Source of the DNA: Pseudomonadales bacterium
Lineage (GTDB): Bacteria; Pseudomonadota; Gammaproteobacteria; Pseudomonadales; Azotimanducaceae
NCBI GenBank assembly: GCA_024234635.1
Contig: JACKNX010000036.1
Coordinates: forward strand, 1-14,365
DNA length: 14,365 bases
Direction: 5' to 3'
Position numbers and translations under genes: made by a program. Below, piece after piece: positions 7,995 through 13,627 of the stretch. A model generated the notes under the pieces. That model had not been told where the DNA came from, searched no databases, and saw only the letters and a list, made by a program, of their open reading frames with translations. Position 1 is the stretch's first letter; every line of letters starts with the position of its first letter.

Positions 7995-8010
7995 TTTCCC
8001 GATCGGGAAA
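7995..8010. promoter_or_regulatory. HipB operator O3
   Basis: Perfect 16-bp palindrome TTTCCCGATCGGGAAA, 49 bp beyond O2. It is the most symmetric of the three and lies upstream of the promoter, where it could support cooperative binding or looping. Confidence 0.7.
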
Positions 8011-8055
8011 TAGTGGTGTTCTCGATTCCAAATTGATAGCTATTTACACCCAATA

Positions 8056-8122
8056 TGGCGCGGTTTTCAGAACCGAGCCAATTTATGGCGCAGTTCGCCT
8101 GTCCCATGTCCGAACTGCGCCA
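8056..8122. repeat. Two tandem inverted repeats built from one roughly 10-bp unit
   Basis: TGGCGCGGTT (8056-8065) pairs with AACCGAGCCA (8071-8080), and TGGCGCAGTTCG (8086-8097) pairs perfectly with CGAACTGCGCCA (8111-8122). The two left arms are near copies of each other (TATGGCGC[A/G]GTT), so four related units alternate in orientation. The second hairpin is followed by CTATCTTTTCTTT on the plus strand, so it may act as a terminator, or these may be remnants of mobile-element ends. Confidence 0.6.
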
Positions 8123-8151
8123 CTATCTTTTCTTTGCGGAGAATAACGGCA

Positions 8152-8313
8152 TCAATCTCCGCAAAAATTGCAGCCAATAGTCTGGTCAGGCTCACGCCGT
8201 GCGCTCGCCATCTGGATTTCCTGCACGGCATCGACCGGCCCTTGGCACAGCACCAGATGCAGGCCCATGCGGTAGCGGTAGCCGACGGTTTGCTTCTTGC
8301 TGCTGCCACCCAT
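8152..8313 (-). pseudogene. 5' fragment of a phage tail-module gene
   Basis: A 53-codon open frame begins MGGSSKKQTVGYRYRMGLHL and continues VLCQGPVDAVQEIQM before running into unrelated sequence and a stop at 8152-8154. The start resembles a conserved N-terminus of phage tail-tip or host-specificity proteins (MGGSSKKQxVGYRYxxGxHLxLCxGPVD), which are normally many hundreds of residues long; this is recalled family knowledge and not a search result. Its ATG overlaps the stop of the preceding frame as TGATG, an arrangement kept from the phage. Everything after about residue 35 has been lost. Confidence 0.55.
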
Positions 8314-8665
8314 CAGTGCTTCTCCTGCCGAGTTCGCGCGTGCACTTTTGCGTAATTCACCACCCGCAGCGCCATCGTGTCATTCGTGGCCAGCAGCGTT
8401 TGCGCATCAAGCCCTTCACGCAGAAAGGCACGAAAGTCCAGACCGTGCCGTTCAAACCACGCATGCGAGCCGTTCATGCACAGGCCGGCGGTGCGCACAG
8501 CATCCACATCCAGCCAGCGCATGGCCGTGACCTGCGTGGCGAAGATGGCGTAAAGCCGATCCACTTCGGCCTGCAAAGCGGTGCTGGCCTGCGGGGTGAG
8601 CGGCCCGTGCGGCGAGAAATCGTTCTTGTGGTTGCCTGCGAACACGGCGGTGTAATGCAGACCGT
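8313..8665 (-). pseudogene. Fused prophage remnants: S49-type capsid protease piece joined to a small tail-module protein
   Basis: The frame is open from the IS boundary to 8313. The first part (about 8490-8665), DGLHYTAVFAGNHKNDFSPH then LQAEVDRLYAIFATQVTAM and LDVDAVRTAG, resembles the C-terminal half of phage S49 (SppA/ClpP-like) head-maturation proteases, where a TEAGLFFG-like motif would be expected next. Instead the frame switches at about residue 53-57 to MNGSHAWFERHGLDFRAFLR and LLATNDTMALRVV, which looks like a small phage protein usually placed directly before the tail gene found downstream. An internal deletion joining head and tail modules explains this. The 5' part of the protease is missing beyond the IS. 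No function is expected. Confidence 0.5.
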
Positions 8666-8688
8666 CCTAGGAGCCTGCGCGGCAGAAG
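8666..8688. repeat. IS1182-family left inverted repeat
   Basis: CCTAGGAGCCTGCGCGGCAG plus AAG, an exact reverse complement of 10219-10241. Identity ends abruptly inside the element. Confidence 0.9.
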
Positions 8689-10236
8689 CCCAACGCTGCT
8701 CTGATAGGCGACAATAATGGCATGACGACGATGGGCGACGACTGCGACATGACGACTTCCTACCTTCCGTATCACCCTGATCAAGGGCATTTGCTGCCGG
8801 TGTCGGCGGCGGACTGGCTGCCCGAAGGGCATCTGGCGTACTTCATTGCCGACACCGTGGCCTCGCTGGACCTGTCGGCGTTCCACGCCCGTTACGCCAA
8901 GGGCGGGCCACGCAATCAGCCGTTTCACCCGGAGATGATGGTGAAGGTGCTGCTGTATGGCTATGCGACGGGGGTGTTCTCCTCGCGCAAGCTGGCGCGT
9001 CGGCTGTATGACGACGTGGCGTTCCGTGTGTTGGCGGCGGGCAACTTCCCGGCGCACCGGACCCTGAGCGATTTCCGTGCGCTGCATCTGGAGGAACTGT
9101 CGGCCTTGTTCGTGCAGGTGGTGAAGCTGGCGCGCGAGTGCGGGCTGGTGAAGCTGGGCACGATTGCGGTAGATGGGACGAAGGTGAAGGCCAACGCCTC
9201 GCGCCACAAGGCGATGAGCTATGGGCGGATGCTCAAGGCCGAAGTGGAGTTGAAGGAAGAGATTGCGGCGCTGCTGGAGCGCGCCCGCGCCACGGACGCG
9301 GCAGAGGCGAGCGAACCCGATCACGATCTGCCGGCCGAGATCGCGCGGCGCGAAGCGCGGCTGGCGGCGATCCAGGCCGGCAAGGCGCGTCTGGAAGCGC
9401 AGCAGCGCGAGGCCGATACCGCACGCGGGCGCTATGAAGGCGACGAGCGCAAGCCGCATGATTCCGACGGCAAGCCGAGAAAAGGCAAACCGTTCAAACG
9501 CGACTTCGGCGTGCCCGAGGACAGCGACCAGACCAGCTTCACCGATCCGCAGAGCCGGATCATGAAGCAGTCCAACGGCGGCTTCGACCACAGCTACAAC
9601 GCGCAGACGGCGGTGGATGCCGAGCGTCAGATCATCGTGGCGGCAGAGCTTACCGACTGCGCCGCCGACAGTGGCCAGTTGCCGGGGATGGTGGACGCGG
9701 TACAGCGCACGACGGGGGCCTTGCCGAAGCAGGTTCTGGCCGACACCGGCTATCGCAGTGAAGCGGCGCTGGCCGCGCTGGCACACACGCCCTGCGAGGT
9801 CATCGTGGCACTGGGGCGAGAAGGGCGCGAACAAGCGCAGGTGGATGCACAAAAATACCCGCACACCGCGGACATGGCGCAAACGCTAGCCAGTGAAGCC
9901 GGCAAGGCGGCGTACCGCCGCCGCAAGGCCATCGTGGAAGCACCCAACGGCTGGATCAAATCGGTGTTGGGATTCCGGCAATTCAGTTTTCGTGGCGTGG
10001 AGAAGGTACGGGCCGAATGGAAACTGGTGTGTCTGGCGATGAACTTGAGGCGGATGGCAGCGTGGGCATGAGGGGCAAGAGAGAGAAAACTCGCCCTCAG
10101 GCCACTGCCACGCTTGGGCATGTGTCATCAGGTACGTGCCGCACAGGTCATTTCCTCCACATCGCCGCGTCCGCTGCTTCAAAAAGTGCGCTTGGAATTT
10201 CTCGGCAATGTGATTTCCCTTCTGCCGCGCAGGCTC
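8671..10236 (+). mobile_element. IS1182-family insertion sequence, complete
   Basis: About 1.57 kb containing one transposase gene and bounded by perfect inverted repeats (8666-8688 and 10219-10241, including the outer CCTAGG). Both ends are flanked by CTAG, which may be a 4-bp target duplication (8667-8670 and 10237-10240), but because CTAG is palindromic it could equally belong to the repeats. Repeats and transposase are both intact, so the element may be mobile. The flanking genes are unrelated (prophage on the left, primase on the right). Confidence 0.88.
8722..10071 (+). CDS. IS1182-family DDE transposase
   Basis: A 449-residue transposase that cuts and joins the element ends. The N-terminal DUF772-type domain runs from about residue 20 to 115 (PDQGHLLPVSAADWLPEGHL, then HARYAKGGPRNQPFHPEMMV and the SSRKLARRLYDDVAFR and HRTLSDFR motifs). 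The DDE core has D151 in TIAVDGTKVKA, D341 in VLADTGYRS and E406 in IVEAPNGWIKSVLGFRQFSF. A charged insert of about 120 residues (coiled-coil-like, AEVELKEEIAALL onward, then a KPRKGKPFKRDFG stretch) lies between the first and second D, as is normal in the family. ATG 8722 is used; an internal ATG at 8749 (MTTSYLPYHP) is an equally good start. Full length, no stop or frameshift. Confidence 0.93.
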   Translation: MTTMGDDCDMTTSYLPYHPDQGHLLPVSAADWLPEGHLAYFIADTVASLDLSAFHARYAKGGPRNQPFHPEMMVKVLLYGYATGVFSSRKLARRLYDDVAFRVLAAGNFPAHRTLSDFRALHLEELSALFVQVVKLARECGLVKLGTIAVDGTKVKANASRHKAMSYGRMLKAEVELKEEIAALLERARATDAAEASEPDHDLPAEIARREARLAAIQAGKARLEAQQREADTARGRYEGDERKPHDSDGKPRKGKPFKRDFGVPEDSDQTSFTDPQSRIMKQSNGGFDHSYNAQTAVDAERQIIVAAELTDCAADSGQLPGMVDAVQRTTGALPKQVLADTGYRSEAALAALAHTPCEVIVALGREGREQAQVDAQKYPHTADMAQTLASEAGKAAYRRRKAIVEAPNGWIKSVLGFRQFSFRGVEKVRAEWKLVCLAMNLRRMAAWA

Positions 10237-11302
10237 CTAGGCGGATCAGGCGATTGGCCAGTGCCTGCGGCAGTTGGGCCTTCTCAAAATAGATCAGGTT
10301 GGCCAGCGTCACGGTCAACGACTTCGGCACTAGCCCTGCCAGATTCTTGGTCGATGTGCTCTCACGCTTCCAGGGTGTGGCCAAGTCTTCATCATCGATG
10401 AAGGTGACGTCCAGCGGATGGGCGCCGCCCGTGGCCCGCAAGATGGTCGGCTCGATATCGTGTGCGGCCATGGGCTGGATGGAGGCGAGGAAACCCCACT
10501 GATCCGGATACGGGCGCAGATCGGCATCGACGAAGACGCTGCAGCCACTCTCGCGAGGCCACTTCTGTAGCGGCAAGGCGATCAGGTTGCCAAAGCCGCC
10601 TTTGGGCATCGTGTCCTGGTTCGGAAACAGGCGGTCATAGGATTCCAGCTTCAGTTGCCGAGCGCGTGAGCACGTATGGCTGATGATCGCCGTGCCCAAA
10701 CGCCGGGCATCACGGGCGGAAACGCGGGATGCAAAGAACACCCACGCGTGCGCGCCATTTCCAGACCGAGAGATTTCCAGCGCAGCCGGGACACCCAGTT
10801 CATGGCAGGATTGCATGAAAGCGCGGGCGTCGTCGCGCCAGTCGGCCTCGTCAAAATCGACAGCCAAGAAATAGCAGGTGTCATCCTCCAGCAGCGGATA
10901 AACGCCGACCGTGTGCTCACCAGCCAGATGGTCGTAGATAACTGAATCGGACATTGGGATCAGCAGGCGGTTGCTGCAATCACCGCATTTGATGCGCGGC
11001 TTTTCGCAAACACCGGCGCGCCACTCGTTGGCGCAGGCTGGGGCATAGCCTGATTTACCAGAGGTCTTGCCTTCCCAGCGGATAGGGTACACATCAGTGC
11101 GCCCGCGGAACAGGCGGCGGAACAGCGTCACCTTTTCAGCCGTGGAAAGGCGGGATGGTTCTGGTTCTGGAGCAGCCACGGTGATTGGCTGTGGCGGCAC
11201 CCGCCATTCGATCCCATGAAATTCGAGCAGTGCGACCAAGCGGGCGTTTTCGGCCTGGAGGGCTTTCAGTTCCAAAGCCTGATCGACCTCCGGGCCGTTC
11301 AT
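10148..11302 (-). pseudogene. TOTE-type archaeo-eukaryotic primase protein, cut short by the IS1182-family element
   Basis: The frame encodes 384 residues, of which about 355 are native; the last 29 (from GACAAEGKS) are encoded by the IS. Residues 8-30 form a short coiled coil (ALELKALQAENARLVALLEF). STAEKVTLFRRLFRGRTDVY (53-71) and a four-Cys zinc-ribbon-like set (C90, C99, C106, C109) follow. The primase core has FLAVDFDEADW with D149 and D151 (the hhhDhD motif), SRSGNGAHAWVFF (178-190) with the motif II His, and GNLIALPLQK (238-247). This matches the TOTE conflict-system AEP domain. Relatives continue after LPQALANRLIRL into a DEAD/SF2 helicase; here that part is gone. The start ATG overlaps the previous stop as ATGA. 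The primase domain may still be made, but the full protein is not. Confidence 0.85.
10219..10241. repeat. IS1182-family right inverted repeat
   Basis: Exact reverse complement of 8666-8688. The primase reading frame from the right crosses this repeat and ends inside the element at 10148. Confidence 0.9.
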
Positions 11303-11634
11303 CCCGCGCGCACCGCAGTGAAGGCTGAGTCATCGCCCAGATGGATGAAGATGCGTCCCTGCGCCTGATCGCCCGTCACCTCCAGCCAACCGCGCCCGCT
11401 CATCGGGTCGTTCTCATCGGCACCCGACCAGGAAAACTCCACTCGCGCCACGCCGTCCACGCTGCTGACACGCGCATCGATGTCGCCTTGCACCTGGCCG
11501 AACTGGAGCGCGCCGGTCAGATCGTCGCGGAGCGTGATGTGCGCCGGGGCATCCATATCAAAGTAGTCGGCATCCCAGACTTCCATACCGGTGATGCGCC
11601 AAGTGCCCAGCACAGCCTTCTCGGTTTTCTTCAT
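11299..11634 (-). CDS. Small unknown protein in the primase operon
   Basis: A 111-residue soluble protein, not recognised. It begins MKKTEKAVLGTWRITGMEVW and alternates short hydrophobic and polar stretches (HITLRDDLTGALQFGQVQGD, then ARVEFSWSGADENDPMSGRG and AQGRIFIHLGDDSAF), the pattern of an antiparallel beta-barrel or sandwich of lipocalin-like type; fold is inferred only from this pattern. No signal peptide, membrane segment or catalytic motif is visible. The start ATG overlaps the stop of the upstream gene (ATGA), and its own stop overlaps the primase start (ATGA), so all three are translationally coupled. The context suggests an accessory role with the primase protein. Confidence 0.75.
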   Translation of the reverse strand: MKKTEKAVLGTWRITGMEVWDADYFDMDAPAHITLRDDLTGALQFGQVQGDIDARVSSVDGVARVEFSWSGADENDPMSGRGWLEVTGDQAQGRIFIHLGDDSAFTAVRAG

Positions 11635-11951
11635 TCCTCACCTACCAAGCCGGCTTCGGACCAGAAGTGATCGAAGTCATCGCCCACGCCCCAGCCGACG
11701 TTCTGCCCCAGTTGGCGCACCCGGTCCAGCCGGGCAATGAATGTGGCCTTCTGCCCGGCGGGCAAGGTCAGCACATATTTCAGTGCCTGCTCGAACATCC
11801 GCAACAGCGCGTCATAGAAGCCTTCGTCGTCCATGCCGCATCCGGCCAGAAAGTCGAACACCTCTTCGCAATAGAACACTGTGAGTTCGGCCAGGCCCTC
11901 GGGCTGGCCCAGTGCCTTCTTGTAATCGCTGATGGCTTTCTTGGCGGCCAT
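11631..11951 (-). CDS. Small unknown alpha-helical protein in the primase operon
   Basis: A 106-residue protein, mostly helical and acidic, not recognised. It starts MAAKKAISDYKKALGQPEGL and includes AELTVFYCEEVFDFLAGCGM, the aromatic and acidic segment DDEGFYDALLRMFEQALKYV, and a conserved-looking end VGWGVGDDFDHFW. The ATG at 11949-11951 is chosen because AAGGAATAAGG lies just upstream and overlaps the end of the rhuM frame; earlier ATGs (11972, 11993) lie inside rhuM. The stop overlaps the next start as ATGA. Tight coupling to the following two genes indicates that the three proteins are made together; function unknown. Confidence 0.75.
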   Translation of the reverse strand: MAAKKAISDYKKALGQPEGLAELTVFYCEEVFDFLAGCGMDDEGFYDALLRMFEQALKYVLTLPAGQKATFIARLDRVRQLGQNVGWGVGDDFDHFWSEAGLVGEE

Positions 11952-11955
11952 CGCC

Positions 11956-12514
11956 TTATTCCTTGTCGCCATCCAGCGTGTTGCCGGATTCAATCTGTTT
12001 CAGCAAGCGGTCAAAATCGCTCTCAAACAACCGATCCTGCACGATGCGGTATTTCTCGAATTCGCTTTCGGCATGTGCCTTGGCGATTTCTGCAGACACC
12101 TTGCCTGCATCCTGCAGAATGTCTCGATCCCAGAGTCCAGGAGGCCGCTCAAGCGTTCCTCCCAATCCTGCATGGTCATGGGGATGCGGCGCATGGGCTG
12201 AAGTTCAGCCATGTCCAGATAGGCCGACACGATACGCTGCATCTGCGCCAACTCGAACTCCGACCGGTAGTTCTTGGCGAGGGATACATCGTATTTGTGG
12301 ATCTTGCCGTGGGGTGCGCCTTCCCAGTGGGTCAGGCCCATGTTTTCTTTCTGGTGGTCCGCCCGATCCACGATCACCTCGGCGGCCGTTTGCCCGTGAA
12401 CGGCGTAATGCAACTTGTTCTGCACCGCTGCAAAAAACGCTTCGTGGCCGTCGCTGTGGTGTCGTAGTCCAGCGCCGTGGCGTAGATGTCAGTGATCTTC
12501 TGTATCCGATCCAT
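11956..12514 (-). pseudogene. RhuM-family protein remnant with two frameshifts and no N-terminus
   Basis: Three successive minus-strand frames rebuild the C-terminal half of a RhuM (virulence RhuM/Fic-associated) protein. They read RIQKITDIYATALDYDTTAT, then FFAAVQNKLHYAVHGQTAAE with VDRADHQKENMGLTHWEG and AYLDMAELQPMRRIPMTMQD, then LWDRDILQDAGKVSAEIAKA and EKYRIVQDRLFESDFDRLLK. The first break is at a run of six A (12432-12437), where one more base restores the frame; the second is at about 12137-12142, again explained by one missing base. Complete RhuM proteins have about 330 residues with an N-terminal DNA-binding-like domain; roughly the first 150 are absent, replaced by IS66 sequence. 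The stop (11956-11958) lies 4 bp before the next gene. It was probably the first gene of the primase operon. Molecular function of RhuM is not established. Confidence 0.8.
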
Positions 12515-12777
12515 CAACCCCATTGTTCACGAGCGAGCAGGTTCATGGCTAAATCCTGGTCATGGACATTCCACGGCAACAGCGCTTCGATTTCTGCGAC
12601 GGTTTTAGCCAGTGGCAGGCGTTCGAGCACAAGGCACAGCCACGCGTACGGTTCGCGTCCATTGGCCTTGGCCGTCTCGATGAGCGAGTAGACCAACGCA
12701 CTGGCGCGTGCGCCAGCAGGCGTGTCCGAGAACATCCATGCTTTTCTGTTATGGAAAGCTTCCCATAAACAGCGCAA
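12514..12777 (-). pseudogene. IS66-family transposase C-terminal remnant
   Basis: The frame holds NRKAWMFSDTPAGARASALV, YSLIETAKANGREPYAWLCL and VLERLPLAKTVAEIEALLPW, which match the IS66 transposase C-terminal segment (IS66_C). A whole IS66 transposase has about 500 residues; here only the last 75 or so remain, starting near residue 10 of the frame (about 12750). The preceding residues (MRCLWEAFH) do not fit the expected NAIRPF. Its stop codon overlaps the ATG that opens the rhuM remnant, so the IS66 end abuts rhuM directly. No terminal repeat is recognised. Confidence 0.8.
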
Positions 12778-12974
12778 TTGGCTCTTCTGTTGGACCGAGG
12801 TCGGTGCCGAGCGGGTGGCGGTTATCCAGTGAGCCTGACCAGACTATCTGAGGGATTTCCGGCCGTTTTTTGTCACGGTTGGCGAGGAGCGGAAGCAAGG
12901 CCCCCTCGAAGAGCTTGCAAGAAGCCCTCCGAGGGGGTTGTCTCGTGTTCGACCAAGAATGCGAGACCACTCCA
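12750..12974. other. Junction region and probable left end of the rve-type element
   Basis: About 225 bp between the IS66 remnant and the first ORF of the next element, without a credible gene. It should contain the left terminal repeat, but the partner end is outside the window, so it cannot be placed. A hairpin CCCCCTCG (12901-12908) with CGAGGGGG (12930-12937) lies just before the first ORF and could shield it from outside transcription. Confidence 0.45.
12901..12937. repeat. Inverted repeat before the rve-type element's first ORF
   Basis: Perfect 8-bp arms CCCCCTCG and CGAGGGGG with a 21-nt loop. No T-tract follows on the plus strand (TTGTCTCG), so a terminator is not clearly indicated. 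Confidence 0.5.
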
Positions 12975-13550
12975 ATGTGCCATGCCCTGTTACGCGATGC
13001 CAGCTTCTGGCGGTTTTTGCAGCTGATCGATCACGACCTGGCGGAGCAGGAGAGCGCTGGCGGCTGTCCGGCGTGCGGTGCGCCGCTGCATCGCGCCGAC
13101 TACCCGCGCAAGCCGCGCGGCGTGCCGCGTGCGCTGTTCGGGCCGGACGGGGTGCGACGCCTGAGTTTCTGCTGTGCCCGCGACGGGTGCCGACGGCGCA
13201 TGACGCCGTCGTCGGTGCGTTTTCTGGGGCGCCGGGTGTTTGCGGGCGCCGTGGTGGTGCTGGCGTGTGCGCTGGCACAGGGTCTGAGTGAGCGGCACCG
13301 GCAGCGACTGTGCGAGCGTATCGGGGTCGGTTTGCGCACGCTCGAGCGCTGGCGACGGTGGTGGCGGAGAGATTTCGCAGCCAGTGCGCCGTGGGCGGCG
13401 ATCCGGGCACGACTGGCCACGCCAGTGGAGGAGCAAGCGTTGCCGCGCGGATTGCTGGAACGCTGGGGTGAGGCCTTCTCGGCAACTTCGGTGGTGGGGC
13501 TGCTGCGGCTGCTCGCACCGCTGTCGCGTTCGGTGAGGGCGCGCGGATGA
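12975..13550 (+). CDS. Zinc-ribbon and HTH accessory protein of an rve-type insertion element
   Basis: A 191-residue protein beginning MCHALLRDASFWRFLQLIDH at ATG 12975. The longer frame from 12870 is rejected because its extra residues look like non-coding sequence. It has a zinc-ribbon-like set: CPAC at 31-34, then FCCARDGC at 66-72 (C66/C67, C72), with the basic segment RRRMTPSSVRFLGRR following. Residues 108-130 (HRQRLCERIGVGLRTLERWR) look like a helix-turn-helix. The protein is rich in Arg and fits DNA binding. Similar proteins occur next to rve transposases in insertion elements, so it is probably an element-encoded partner; its exact role is unknown. The gap to the transposase is 77 bp and contains a small hairpin, CCCGCA (13551-13556) with TGCGGG (13562-13567). 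Confidence 0.7.
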   Translation: MCHALLRDASFWRFLQLIDHDLAEQESAGGCPACGAPLHRADYPRKPRGVPRALFGPDGVRRLSFCCARDGCRRRMTPSSVRFLGRRVFAGAVVVLACALAQGLSERHRQRLCERIGVGLRTLERWRRWWRRDFAASAPWAAIRARLATPVEEQALPRGLLERWGEAFSATSVVGLLRLLAPLSRSVRARG

Positions 13551-13627
13551 CCCGCAGACGATGCGGGTGCCGCGAGGCGGGAGGAGCTGCGTAGGCTGCG
13601 CATACACTCACCGCACGGGGATTTCGC

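Noticed and set aside
7896..8010. The three palindromes as a CRISPR array or iterons
   Set aside because: The units are short perfect palindromes at a toxin-antitoxin promoter, with AT-richer spacers unlike CRISPR repeats; operators explain them fully.
8452..9882. 476-codon minus-strand open frame across the IS1182-family transposase
   Set aside because: Antisense of a conserved transposase and crosses the IS boundary; product has no recognisable domain.
8667..10240. CTAG at both IS ends taken as proof of a simple insertion with target duplication
   Set aside because: CTAG is palindromic and can be part of the inverted repeats, and the two flanking genes are unrelated, so a later rearrangement is more likely.
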